From: Manduca sexta
Lineage: Eukaryota > Arthropoda > Insecta > Lepidoptera > Sphingidae
Direction: 5' to 3'
Assembly (NCBI RefSeq): GCF_014839805.1
Contig: NC_051116.1
Location: 5,623,556-5,687,555, forward strand
DNA length: 64,000 bases
A program made the translations under genes and the position numbers. Below the pieces are notes generated by a model. It saw nothing but the letters and a program-made list of their open reading frames with translations, was not told the origin of the DNA and searched no databases. Of the stretch, positions 22,335 to 32,344 are shown piece after piece. Every line of letters begins with the position of its first letter. Position 1 is the stretch's first letter.

Positions 22335-23085
22335 TAAATCTTCAAATTTATAGCCAAGAACCATCCTAACGACATCAGCTATCAATAAAAAAAAACGCAT
22401 CAAAATCAGACCATCCATTTGGACATGCCAGACAGACTTCCAGATACATCTGAAACTTATTATCTTCTTTTTCTCGGGTATTAAAAATAGATCAATCACA
22501 TAATATTTAATTTTTCTTTATTGATTAACAAACGTTTAAAATATGTACCTGGAGCGCGGGGGGGGGGGGGAGGTTCTAGTGTAACTCTATTTGAAATGTA
22601 GCTCGCTCCTCAAGATTTTGTGTAACTAGGTTACAAAACTTACATTGATCATATATTTTAATTTATTTAATGTGTGTTTGACTACTTTTAAAAGTTAAAA
22701 CCCAGGCAAAGAATATTTACTGAATTTATTTATAATATAATTTATAATATTTACTGAATTTCTTAACGCTGTCTGCTACATCATCCAAAGTACTTCACTT
22801 TACATATAATGTATGCAAAAAGGCTGACTTTAAGACCTATTTAGTTTAAGTCTAGACTTGCGAATTTCAGGCGTAAGTCATGACCTAAAATTGAACCCTA
22901 TTTGAATACAGTATGTTTAAGCTGATTTTGAAAAGTACAATCATCAATTAGGTTACTTTGTGAATGCATTAGACTTTGCATAACTTTGAAAAGTTTTTAT
23001 CTTTTATTGGTTCAGAGCGTTTTTTGTGCTCTTTCTTGACAAATGAAACTATTACAGTTATCAGTTTAATACTAAACTGGATATT
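22335..23085. other. Unassigned AT-rich sequence
   Basis: Nothing recognised except a G homopolymer of about 12 at 22,559-22,571, which is a weak point for assembly. Confidence 0.4.
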
Positions 23086-23089
23086 TGTC

Positions 23090-23222
23090 CCGGTCCAATA
23101 GCGACTGTATACAAGGTTTAAAACCCGCCATAGTGGCCCACGTGTCGCGTTCCGGCACCAGCCTGTGTATATCCGGTTTCTAAACTGTATCGACTGTTGA
23201 GAGATAATCATTACTCTTTGCT
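23090..23222 (+). mobile_element. LepE repeat, one arm of an inverted pair
   Basis: 'aaaacccgccatagtggccc', 'cctgtgtatatccggtttc', then 'ctgttgagagataatcat'. It is followed at once by a LepE piece in the opposite direction. Confidence 0.65.
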
Positions 23223-23229
23223 ACACATC

Positions 23230-23330
23230 TGTAAGTGGGTAGGGTCCAATAGAATGTCGACTGACGAGAGATGATTACTCCTCGACAGTCTACACAATCA
23301 TGCCGGCCTGTTGGAACAGGAACATAGACT
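23230..23330 (-). mobile_element. LepE repeat, opposite arm
   Basis: Reverse complement of the LepE 3' half ('gtaagtgggtagggtcc', 'atgtcgactgacgagag', 'catgccggcctgttgg'). Confidence 0.65.
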
Positions 23331-23376
23331 GATCCCGGAACCCGACACACTTACGTGAGTACATCCATCCAGTAAG

Positions 23377-23665
23377 GTACCTTTGCCGTGCACGTTCCAA
23401 AAATCTAAACGCAAGCATGATTCCCACACTCTCTCTTCAGTTGGTCTCTCATTACTGAGGATCGTGATCCCGTCCCGTCATTCAGTAGTCTTCTTCACGA
23501 GGCTCGATCTTCGGCTTGGTGTATCGCGACGTTCATTGGCATATTCAGGGAGTTGGCGACCTTCCGACCAGCGCTTCGGATTACGCCCTCTTGGTCGCTT
23601 GCCTTCAAGCTTGCCGGTGAGCACCAACTTCTCCAAGTTGTCTGGTTTCTGATTTCCACTCTATT
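23377..23665 (-). pseudogene. RTE-like LINE, 3' end of ORF2
   Basis: On the minus strand one frame reads KLVLTGKLEGKRPRGRNPKRW and continues to VKKTTE before a stop. The GKxEGKRPRGRxPxRW block is the conserved C-terminal stretch of RTE-type reverse transcriptase proteins, normally followed by a short tail ending in Lys-Lys-Thr-like residues. Everything upstream is missing, so this is a 5'-truncated remnant. The middle of the tail looks shifted relative to the family pattern. The plus strand is also open here by chance. Confidence 0.65.
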
Positions 23666-24029
23666 ATCGAAAAACCAAGTTATACTTACTCGAACGAATG
23701 AAATCTCACCTACACTCCGAAATTAATCTTCAAGAAACCCTATAAAACACTGGTCGACAACACCCCGCTTGCCAAAAACATCGGTTCCACCCGATATCGC
23801 CTATATATCAGCTTTGTCTGCTCTAGAGTGATAAAAAATACCCTCGCGTGTCTTTCCATGTCGAATTTTATGCATGGATGCCGTGTGTTTGACGGGTTAC
23901 TACGGTATTGTAAGCTTTGAGAGTTAAGGAATGTCGAATACTATTGTAGATGGAATTTTCTTCGTGTTTTTTACCTATTACCTATAGTCTGTTAATTAAC
24001 TAATTTGAAAATTAAATCGGTAAATGACT

Positions 24030-24245
24030 GAATCGGTGGCGTAGTTGTCTTGCGCGGTACGATAGCGCTCTGAGGTCCTGGGTTCGAATTCCGGGTCGGG
24101 TAAAGTGATATTTGGGTTTTGCTCAGTATCAGCCCGGAGTCTGGAATTTGTGCCCGATATGGCGATAGGCCGCCTCGTATGATATCATGGGACGGAATAC
24201 ACTTGACGAAAAGTGCATACCTTTTCGGGGATAAATGCATGATGT
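24030..24245 (+). mobile_element. tRNA-derived SINE, family LepC
   Basis: Head 'gaatcggtggcgtagttgtc', B-box variant 'gggttcgaattcc', body 'cagtatcagcccggagtc' to 'ggggataaatgcatgatg'. It lies in what would be intron 1 of the minus-strand gene starting at 24,496. Confidence 0.85.
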
Positions 24246-24457
24246 TGTCGACCAGAGGGTCAAAAAATAGGCATTTCCAAATTTCTATCAAAGTAGACAA
24301 GGCAACCACAATATCGTTATAATGTTGTGTTTGAATATCCGCCAAAATTCATTTTCTCAAAGGTACTCACAACATTTTAAGTGTTGGCAAAACTATGTTG
24401 ACCTTATTAGGTGGTCTCCTTTGTAGATTGAACAAAAACAGGGCGATGAAAACTTAC

Positions 24458-24496
24458 ATCTTCTGGATTAGAATAAGTAACGACGGCGCGAGGCAT
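24458..24496 (-). CDS. Candidate first coding exon of a host gene (MPRAVVTYSNPED)
   Basis: On the minus strand an ATG at 24,496 opens 13 codons, MPRAVVTYSNPED, ending exactly at a consensus splice donor GAT|GTAAGTTTT (24,457 downward). An in-frame TAA lies 21 bases upstream of the ATG, and the -3 base is a purine, so the start choice is secure if this is an exon. The upstream side carries a dense promoter-like motif cluster once the inserted LINE is ignored. I do not recognise the protein from 13 residues. The next exon, which must begin in phase 0 at a lower coordinate, was not found with confidence; intron 1 contains a LepC SINE. Confidence 0.5.
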
Positions 24497-24522
24497 CTCT
24501 GAATGTAAATCGCGTTAAAAAT

Positions 24523-24529
24523 ATGGCAA

Positions 24530-24533
<4 letters not shown>
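24523..24533. repeat. Target-site duplication of R1-clade LINE (left)
   Basis: The 11-bp word atggcaaccct directly precedes a run of about 27 T and recurs exactly at 25,835-25,845. Confidence 0.9.
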
Positions 24534-24561
<28 letters not shown>

Positions 24562-25834
24562 GGTTTCGCGGAGAAAGTACCTTATTACTACCGCCCAGCC
24601 TTCGTGGGGGGCGACTGAGCGGTTATGTTGGGGTCACCGTGCCTTACGACCCGACGTTGCGCCGCCCGGAATTGACGTAGACCTTCGGGCGACCGCCGGG
24701 CCGAGTCCCTAACCTATGTACAACGCACGGCATACCAACTAAAACTCCGCGGTGGCCCTCTTCGGCGCATTAGGGACGGCTGCGGGCTTCCTCTGACGTT
24801 GAAATGTCTAGTCTGCGACCGCAACCGCCCCTGCGCGGTGCCGCCTTGCGGCCCGTCTCCTATGGGGGGGGGCTCAAAAGCCCCCGCGCACCGAAGGACG
24901 CCCTCGGCGTCTACGGCAGCGTGAGGCCAACAACACACTGCCGTCCATCCCGGGGGTCAACCGAGAGTGTGCGATGAACGCACTGCGCGCACTGAAAAGT
25001 GCGCGCGCACTAGGACGGGCAGCCCCCTGCTGCCCGCCGACGACCCCCTTCGTGGCCCCTATTAGTCGCCTTTTACGACAGGCAGGGGATACCGTGGTGG
25101 AATTCTCCAAACGCCCCCATTCCACAGGGCGGGAGACGCCGGTCAGTCGTCCACCCGGCGCCTCCTACGTCTCCTCTGACGGCGGGAGGGATCCTCCCTC
25201 TCACGATCCCTCTCGGCACTCTCCTTCTGCGAGAGGACCACCTCGCAGAAGTGGGCCACCGCACGCCAGGCCTCCGGGCTGCCGACCATGGAAGCGACCA
25301 CGGCCGGCAGCGAGAGGTCTCCTCCGACGACTTGACACGAGAGCGCTGCGCTCATCGTCCCAGGCTGGGCAAGACTCCAACGTATGTTGGGCCGTATCCC
25401 GCGGGCAGTTGTCACAATGGTGACACACGGCGCTAACCTCCGTGCCTACTATCTGACACAGGTACTCCCCGAAGCACCCATGCCCGGTGAGCACCTGCGT
25501 CAGGCGAAATGTCGCCGCGCCGTGGCGCCTGTCCAGCCACTGTGCAAAGACAGGACGCACTGCCGCTACGGCCCGAAGCCCCGCTGACGGGGCCTCCAGC
25601 CTGAGACGCCACTCCTCCACGGCGGCTCGCCGTAAGGAGGCCCTTTGGCCTCCACCTCCTTCAGGGCCGGACGCTGCCCGTTCCTGAACGCCTCCTCCCT
25701 CCAATGAAAGGTATCGGAGAGGGCTTTGGCGTCCAGATCCCAGGGCAGGAATCCGGCCAAAAGACAAGCCGCCTCGTACGAGACCGTGCGGTACGCCCGT
25801 ATGGCCCGCTGCGCTACGACCCGCTGCGGGCCCA
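24534..25834 (-). mobile_element. 5'-truncated R1-clade LINE
   Basis: A GC-rich 1.3-kb insert on the minus strand ending in poly(A) (plus-strand T run 24,534-24,560) and bounded by an exact 11-bp target-site duplication. Its 3' UTR includes 'cgtaaaaggcgactaatagg' (minus strand). Only the ORF2 C-terminus and 3' UTR are present, as expected for incomplete target-primed reverse transcription. Base composition is strikingly unlike the AT-rich flanks, typical of lepidopteran R1-clade elements. Clade assignment rests on the C-terminal protein pattern and is moderately sure. Confidence 0.85.
25143..25834 (-). pseudogene. R1-clade ORF2 C-terminus, two frameshifts
   Basis: Three consecutive minus-strand frames carry the expected order. 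First PQRVVAQRAIRAYRTVSYEA and LLAGFLPWDLDA (about 25,570-25,830). Then VRPVFAQWLDRRHGAATFRL, LTQVLTGHGCFGEYLC and the zinc-finger-like CHHC..H..C with HTLESCPAW (about 25,330-25,610). Then VVGGDLSLPAVVASMVGS and a basic Arg-rich end (25,143-25,340). The C-terminal CCHC is used by such elements in RNA or DNA binding. At least two frameshifts separate the pieces, and catalytic RT and endonuclease domains are absent, so this copy is dead. Confidence 0.8.
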
Positions 25835-25845
25835 ATGGCAACCCT
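25835..25845. repeat. Target-site duplication of R1-clade LINE (right)
   Basis: Exact second copy of atggcaaccct. Confidence 0.9.
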
Positions 25846-25980
25846 AACAAAGTGACGTCACAGCGTGACAACTAGCGGCCATCTTGCTAGCCGCCAACCA
25901 ATCCGCGTCGTTTACACTTAATAAAAACGACAGGTTGTTAAATATATTAACTGGTTTTATAAAGGCGCGAAAAAACATTA
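25846..25980 (-). promoter_or_regulatory. Candidate promoter of the 24.5-kb minus-strand gene
   Basis: Within about 130 bases lie a perfect CRE palindrome gtgacgtcac (25,852-25,861), a YY1-like caagatggc on the minus strand (25,878-25,886), a CCAAT box (25,898-25,902) and an E2F-like tttttcgcgcc on the minus strand (25,964-25,975). With the R1-clade LINE removed, the CRE would be roughly 45 bases and the CCAAT box roughly 90 bases upstream of the exon ATG, spacing typical of a TATA-less housekeeping promoter. The LINE now separates these sites from the coding start by 1.3 kb. Motifs are seen; function is inferred. Confidence 0.5.
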
Positions 25981-26154
25981 ATACCGATATCAGTGGAGCG
26001 TGAGAAATGATTTATGTGGAGTCTACGTATATTTCAATAGTCTAGTGGAAATCTGTCGTACCCATTTTTTCTGGCAAAGTTTTTAGCTACATCTATGTCG
26101 TTACAATTTTCTAGCTACATATTTCTGGCTACAGTTTTATTGATATATTAGGTT

Positions 26155-26345
26155 TTCGGGCCTCGCCCGCGGGAAGAAGTTTTGCGGGATAAAAGTCCCG
26201 CTTTATATTTTTCCGGGATAGACAGAAGCATATGACCTTCCCAGGATGTAAACAATTTCTATATAAAATTTAATAAAAATCCGTTCAGTAGATTTTGAGA
26301 AAATCATAACATATGACAGAAAGAAAAGGCAACTGTGTTTTATAT
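26155..26345 (+). repeat. LepL repeat
   Basis: 'cgggcctcgcccgcgggaag', 'gggataaaagtcccgc', 'ccgttcagtagattttgag', ending 'gtgttttatatg'. Confidence 0.75.
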
Positions 26346-26349
26346 GTTT

Positions 26350-26995
26350 CCAACTACACCTTCTTTTATCAAGACTGAATGTTACTTTTACGAAGCGATA
26401 CATACCTGTTGGTTTTATTTACATTTTCTAGAACTTGTCAGTGTTTACCTACATTTGGTTTCACTAAATAGATTATTTTCTAACATCATTTATACATACA
26501 AAATAATGTGTAAAATGTCAAACAAGCTTCTACCATATTATTCCTAATTTATTACAACTGTACCATGTTTAATGCAAGAATAACAAGCGTCTAGCTCACC
26601 CCGCAGAGCTATCGGAAACCCATTGCATTGTAAGTTTGCTTCATTAGTCGCATTCGAGTCGTGTAAGTTCATTATTCTGTATGCTTAGGCGACAGAGAAA
26701 TCTAGTTTCCCTAATGTTCGCAAAACAGGCGATTGTGGGTAAATACAAGGTATATGTTTATTTGGGACTAAGGTTCTAATGATTTCTTATTTATTTATTT
26801 ATCAATTAAGTATCACAAAAGCTTACAGTGGAAAAGCACCAAGACGCTAGAGTTAAAAAAAAAACAAATAGACAAAATAAAAAGAAAACGAAACAATAAA
26901 AATTATCAAGAATAAACAACTACTTACATTCTACATTATGGGAATAGTTAATTAAATTTAAGGAAAATGCTTAAGTAACAAAATGACTTAAATCT
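26350..26995. other. AT-rich spacer
   Basis: No gene. On the minus strand a GTAAGT at 26,922-26,927 lies 70-300 bases downstream of the CpG island and could end a non-coding first exon. Nothing else is seen. Confidence 0.35.
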
Positions 26996-26999
26996 ATGT

Positions 27000-27235
27000 T
27001 TATGCGAATTAAAATGTGTAGCGCGCGTTTAAATCGGGAGTAAAATTCCCGCCGTAAGCCTACCGCTCCGCTGGCCAATAATGGGCCGTGCCGGCGACGC
27101 GCCGTTGTTCGGCCGGCGCCCGCTCCTCGGGCCCCCCGCTCGTCCTCACATCGGCGCGCGCCGACGTGACACAAGCGCCCCGTAACGCGACCGCGACACA
27201 CCGTGGACTGTGCGGTGCGCGGCCCCGCCGTTTTT
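27000..27235. promoter_or_regulatory. CpG-rich island
   Basis: A sharp block of G+C and CpG ('gccggcgacgcgccg', 'cggcgcgcgccgacgtg') between AT-rich flanks. It includes an E2F-like ttcccgcc (27,047-27,054) inside the small palindrome gggagtaaaattccc, and a ccaat at 27,074-27,078. Such islands in AT-rich insect DNA are often promoters, but a transposon 5' end is equally possible. Open frames on both strands are a by-product of composition. Confidence 0.4.
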
Positions 27236-27296
27236 TGTATCACACTATACTTATTTGTATTCGTTTTATTATAAGTAGACATTAGCTACAAATGGA

Positions 27297-27530
27297 ATTA
27301 TTTTATGGATTCTATCGCGGTTTTGTGTTATAATTTTGTCCCGACCTTTCTAAGACTGCCGCCTTCGTGGTCACGGGGCGGACTGAGGTTACTGGTCACC
27401 TGCAAAGTTAAAGTTACAATATTTACCTTTATTTTACAATTATAGTACTTTTTAATTTTTTAGAGCTATTGGTGGTCCGATCTACGCAGAATAAGCTCAC
27501 AGTGTCTTGGAAGTCTGGCAGCCTTTTTTA
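27297..27530 (+). repeat. LepF repeat
   Basis: 'tatcgcggttttgtgttat', 'agactgccgccttcgtggtc', 'gtggtccgatctacgcag', 'cacagtgtcttggaagtc'. Seven LepF copies or pieces are present. Confidence 0.75.
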
Positions 27531-27534
27531 GGAA

Positions 27535-27600
27535 AAAATTATAATATAAAAAACCGAGATAAAATCTGTAAAATAGTTTTATTTTAATTACAGATCTAGT
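27535..27600 (-). repeat. LepF fragment, opposite strand
   Basis: 'aaaaaccgagataaaatctg' and 'taaaatagttttattttaa' match the inverted LepF start; it abuts the previous copy. Confidence 0.55.
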
Positions 27601-27682
27601 TACGTCATAGGTCTATATCTCATGCTCCCGGCTTCACCCGCGTGATTTCTTCGCGATAAAAGCGCTGTTATATTTGGCATTA

Positions 27683-27752
27683 CTCCTCTACTACTGAGAA
27701 GGTTGAGACCTTTTCAACGCTGACGCTGGCCTAGTGCTGGTTGGCAGAGGGT
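27683..27752 (-). repeat. LepB SINE remnant
   Basis: Degenerate match to the LepB body ('tcctctactactgagaagg', 'gctggcctagtgctggttgg'). A short LepL piece ('ggcttcacccgcgtga') sits just to its left. Confidence 0.5.
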
Positions 27753-27829
27753 AGTTTCCTATGTTTGATTTATTATTTTATACATGTAACAGAAAATAAT
27801 ATGAAAAGAAATTCTGTGAAATCAGCATC

Positions 27830-28100
27830 AAAATTTATTGAAAAACAAACCAGTTATTCATATTTAAAATATTGTTGTGAGCAAAAGTGTGGGCGTGATG
27901 GGGTTATCGTGCTGTCCTTTTCTCACTCACGCAGCGTTATTACCGGTGGCACTGGATGACGTCACATTTCACTATTACTTTAATTTGACAGCTTCCCTTT
28001 CCACCAAATTTCAAAGCTTTATAACTTATTATCGCGTGGATTTGGAAAATTATTTCTCCGATAGATTTTGCATAATACTTTTTTGATAAATGTATTTTAA
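27830..28100 (+). repeat. LepO repeat with internal CRE
   Basis: Matches 48,080-48,345 in order: 'tattcatatttaaaatattg', 'gatgacgtcaca', a 'ccttccaccraaattt'-like block and 'ataacttrttg'. The palindrome tgacgtca is kept in both copies. Non-coding, type unknown. Confidence 0.6.
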
Positions 28101-28494
28101 GTCGTCAACAATTTACATATCTTCGAAACTCCAAGGTATAAAGGTTTCTTCTAGATGAAAAGCTTTTATATACCAACTTAGGGGATTTTTCACAAAACAC
28201 AAACACATCCGACACGCTGGCATTTATAATTGCACCAGCAAAAGACACGCGGCATTGTGAGCGTATTAAAAGACATTCATGTCCTCAGTGCAGTAATGAG
28301 GTCCCACGTGAATCCACGTGCTAATGAAAACAGACGCAGATTATAATTAACGACATGTCACACTCTACGTCTACGTCAATTACGTTGGGTGTGACTAGGG
28401 CTGCCGACGCCGGATGAACACGGCAAAAATCCCAGACGTTTGGGGAAATATGGGGATTTCCCCGGACACTACAGATTTTTTTTTTTGAATAAAT

Positions 28495-28800
28495 ATAATA
28501 AAAATTATATAATGTTTACGCGAATGTTAGACATTAAAATTAAACTATTTTTGGGAGTTTATCACGGAGAAAACTAAAATATAAAAATATTTTAGTTTTC
28601 TCCCGACGTTTCGAAGAATTTTCAGCCTTCATGGTCACGGGGGAGTCTGAGGTGTTGTTCATCCGCAAAGTCAAAGTTACAATATCTACCTACATTTTAC
28701 AATTATACAACTTTTTAAATTTTTAGCCGTTGGTGGTCCGATCTACGCAGAATGACCTCACAGTGTCTTGAAGCCTGGCAGTCGGTCTAATAAAAACTAT
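28495..28800 (+). repeat. LepF repeat, longest copy
   Basis: Begins 'tgtttacgcgaatgttag', includes a long hairpin around 28,568-28,604 (gagaaaactaaaat / attttagttttctc), then 'ccgacgtttcgaagaa' and the LepF body to 'ctggcagtcggtct'. Confidence 0.8.
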
Positions 28801-29029
28801 AATTTTTCAAATAATCGCTTACCTATTTAAAATAAATGGATTTCAGCTAGCAACAAAGTTTTTAATAAGACACTTTTTAAAAACCCCTGCCGGACGGCCC
28901 CCGGGCGCCTTTCAAACTAGGACAAATCCGGGGAAAAACGGACGGATGGCAGCCCTAGGTGTGACACGACTTTTGTGATAGGAGTGTTTACCTACTTGTA
29001 GTTCACAGTTCTGAAGGTTTTTTGGCTGT

Positions 29030-29158
29030 AGGATATAATTTATTATCGCCTGGATAACGACCACCGTACAAAATGTTAAAACTCGCCATAATAGCCTACG
29101 TAAGATACGCGTTCCGGGCGATTTAAGCCTGTGTATATCCGGTTCCATTGGCATAATT
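29030..29158 (+). mobile_element. LepE repeat, first of a tandem pair
   Basis: 'tttattatcgcctggataac' to 'ccggttccattggcataatt', cut off where the next copy starts. Confidence 0.75.
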
Positions 29159-29395
29159 GTTTATTATCGCCCGGCTAGCTACCTCCGTACACAAGATGTT
29201 ATAACCCGCCATAGTGGCCCACGTAAGTGTCGCGTTACGTGATCAGCCTGTGTATATCCGGTTCCATTGGCATAATTGTGTCGGCAGTCGGGTAATCATC
29301 TCTTGTTAGTCGACATTCTATTCGACCACGCTCCACTTATCAGGTGTAGTAGGGTCACCGCCGTGCACAAAAAACGTGCCGTGTAAAAGAAAAAA
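29158..29395 (+). mobile_element. LepE repeat, second of a tandem pair
   Basis: Same start 'tttattatcgcccggctag' and a full 3' half. The two units share the unusual 'ccattggcataattgt', so this is a local tandem duplication rather than two insertions. Confidence 0.75.
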
Positions 29396-29689
29396 GTTTT
29401 CAAACACAGTATAATAAACAAATAAATTAATACATAAAAGAGTAAGCCAGGAAATGTTCACGAGCCCTCTTAGGTCTCCATGTGTTTTGACAACCATGAG
29501 GTATACATACTTAACTGTTTTCCTGGGCTCCGACAAATGTCCTCCCGTACATGAGCATGCATTCGGTTTAAAGATCAAGAGCGCCATCTATTTGAAAAAT
29601 CTATTTAAAAACATCAATTATTTCTTATGGGCGCAAATGACTAGGGTTTAAACAAGCTGCTGCTAAGCTTACTTCTAACAAACATCATC

Positions 29690-29805
29690 ATCAGCCCTGT
29701 ATTACTGTCCCACTGCTGGGCACGGACCTCCTCTACTACTGAGATGGATTAGGTGTTAGTCCACCACGCTGGCCTAGTACGGATTGGTAGACTTCACACA
29801 CCCGA
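29690..29805 (-). mobile_element. LepB SINE, 3' part
   Basis: Minus-strand tail and body ('cagccctgtattactgtccc' to 'gacttcacacaccc'); head missing. Confidence 0.8.
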
Positions 29806-29809
29806 AACA

Positions 29810-30705
29810 AACATACAAACACCTAAACAATAAGAGTAGTAAGATAAAATAACATAAGAAGTAAAATGGTACAATGCAAAAGTTTAGAAAACGTTGCATA
29901 TGTTTATGTATAAATACACTAGAAGTAAACTATAAAAATATATAAATTAATTGCATATATAATACACAGATAAACCAATTTCCGGACTAATTATGGTTGT
30001 ACTTTGATTCCGGAAAATCGTACAGCCTTACATTAATTCCGGGAAATAACTAACACAGGCCTCGCTAAACAAAACGTAGGCTGAACATTCAAGCCACCCG
30101 TAGGCATAATTAGATAAGCCTTGAAAGATATCATATCACTCATCACAAATTATAATAGCATGAATTTTGTCATTATTATATTAAATTTGTTTTCCTGCCT
30201 CACTTCCGTTAATCAAGTTATTAACTTAATACCAGAAGGTATTTCAAAAGGAAATTGTGTGGTAAATTATTTGAAAGCTATTATTAAATTCAATGATATC
30301 GCTTAAATTGATATAAACACAAAGAAATTTTATTTTATTTAATCTCAACGGAATTTGAATGTATTTATATTTATACTAAAATAAATCTAAACAGTTTGTT
30401 TAAATGCGCTAATCTCAGAAACTACTGGCTCGAATTAAAAAAATCTTTTAGTGTTCGATAGCCCATTTATCAAGGCAGGCTATAGGCTATATAACATCAC
30501 GCTATGACTAACAGAAGCGGAGTAGCAATGAAAAATATTAAGAAACGGGTAAAATATGTAGTGAGAACTTTTTGCTGCTATAAGCTTATTATTTCTTGGC
30601 TAGACCTAAGCATCTATTTTCTAAATATTTATATATTCCGAAAGCGGATATCGGCGAACTCTATCGTTATTACTTAAGACTAATGTACCTATTTACCGCT
30701 ATAAT
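29810..30705. other. AT-rich spacer with one small ORF
   Basis: No repeat recognised. ATG 30,160 to TAA 30,306 encodes 48 residues with a hydrophobic N-terminus (MNFVIIILNLFSCLTS), resembling a signal peptide followed by a short tail. It could be a first exon or chance, since AT-rich DNA often encodes hydrophobic strings. Confidence 0.25.
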
Positions 30706-30707
30706 TC

Positions 30708-31074
30708 GGTTAATTTTGACATTACGTTACTAAATGAAACCACATACTCGTCTTCACCTTTGTTGACATTGTGCCAAAAATTGTCCATTAATAACTTATA
30801 TTTTAACCAAAAATTCTGATTTTAGTTTTCTGATTTTTTTATCATTTTGTAGTTTAATGCGAATGTGGCGTTTGCGTGGGTGTATTTCTGTCTGAAAGTA
30901 TGACGTTGCCGCTGCGACGAATTCTCGTAAAACTAAAATTACTTGTTATTAATATTTATTTTGTTCGAAACTTACACTTTTTTTACGACTACGGTTCAAG
31001 TAACTTATTGTAAAGTGTTATTTCCAAGTAGATAAGTATGTGGTTTCATTTAGTAACGCGATGTAAAAATGACC
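30708..31074. mobile_element. MITE LepG, complete
   Basis: 367 bp with long terminal inverted repeats: the left end has attttgacattacgttac and 'taaatgaaaccacatact'; the right end carries the complement ('gtatgtggtttcatttag', 'gcgatgtaaaaatgacc'). Homologous to 38,259-38,599 and 62,972-63,356. No reading frame. Confidence 0.85.
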
Positions 31075-31079
31075 TTATA

Positions 31080-31860
31080 CATACAATTTTAAATTTCAAT
31101 TATTGGCAATTTGGGTTTCATTAATTTTACTTATACCAAAAGTATATGTTATTTTCGAAGATTAAATCCCATCTCACTGTTTGTTATAAAGTAACTCGCC
31201 CAAACAAAACGCTATTGCGGGTTTTCCCCACTTTTTGCGGGGTGTACGTACGTTCAGTCGTGTACTGAATTTATTCCGCACCCACCCACTAGTTCGATGT
31301 GTTTGTCTGTTTAAATCAATCTGTCGCAATTTGTTTCGTTTTTTCACTAAGCCCTGTTTTTACTGTACTTTTGTGGGTTTAGGAATTAATATCCCTTTAT
31401 TTCCCCCTACTTGCCAGTCCGAGCTGTCTACTTTGATTTATACCTTGTTATTTTATATAAATTATACCTAATTTTAAAATGTCCATAGTTATATAAGTAA
31501 TTTTAATTGTTATTTAGAAATAATAATTATTATTCCTATACATTGTTTTGACGTATCATAAGTTCAACTTTGTTCGTCTACGTGATAAATATTTTTAATT
31601 TATTTTAATAATAAGTTCTAGAAGTTCCTAAATGATTGATAATTGCATTTGAAGATGCGGACGAATTTAGATTAATGATAAATGCATTTGCTTAGATTTG
31701 TCATTATATTTAAGCGTATCATGGTGGTTTGCCGAGAACCTAGGATCTCTCCTGTTTAGGCAACAACGTTTTGCTGTTATCCAGATATGTATGATTTTAA
31801 ATAATTTTGGTAACATCAATCAATTTTTAAATAAATACTAGAGACTGCCGTAAAATTACT
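31080..31860. other. AT-rich spacer
   Basis: A 78-codon open stretch (31,235-31,471) lacks recognisable features. Nothing else is supported. Confidence 0.4.
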
Positions 31861-31861
31861 T

Positions 31862-32055
31862 TGTAGTCAGTGTAACTACTGGACATAATAAGACTTAACA
31901 TCTCATGTCCCAGGATGGCGATCGCAGTGGAATACCAAACAATGCTTTGTAATTCAAGGTGTTGGATGGTGTTTCTACTGTTTATGGGCGGCCGTATCGC
32001 TTACCATTAGGCGAGCGGCAAGCTCGTCTCGTTATTCAAAACAATAAAAAGTAAT
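31862..32055 (+). mobile_element. LepA retroposon tail, 5'-truncated
   Basis: 'gtagtcagtgtaactactgg' to 'ggcaagctcgtctcgttatt' and 'caataaaaag'. Confidence 0.85.
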
Positions 32056-32214
32056 ACTATTTGATGAATTATGTTGGCATTGTGGAAACGAAAATTTATA
32101 ACAACTATTACTCTTATAAAAGTAGGTGGTTATGATAGATTTTATAATTTATAATCTTAATCTTATGAATCAATTTTAATAGGCAACTTTCTGGGTTCAT
32201 ATGGATCAATGTAA

Positions 32215-32340
32215 ATAACCATAACGGGCACAACTTCCTGATAGGCTGATACTGAGTATAAAAACTCAATTTTACTTTGCCCAACCCAAGGTTCAAACCT
32301 GAGACCTCATCACTACAGTCGCACCGTAATATCCTGGTTT
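32215..32340 (-). mobile_element. LepC SINE, 5' part
   Basis: Minus strand: a head with B box GGTTTGAACC-like sequence and 'ctcagtatcagcctatcagg'. Confidence 0.6.
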
Positions 32341-32344
32341 ACTA

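Noticed and set aside
24250..24345. Minus-strand frame LADIQTQHYNDIVVALSTLI as exon 2 of the 24.5-kb gene
   Set aside because: A stop lies between the frame and any AG that could serve as acceptor, and its downstream part runs into a LepC SINE.
24974..25687. Several plus-strand open frames of 60-150 codons in the GC-rich block
   Set aside because: They are shadows of the minus-strand R1-clade ORF2, whose frames contain recognisable family motifs. GC-rich DNA has few stops on either strand.
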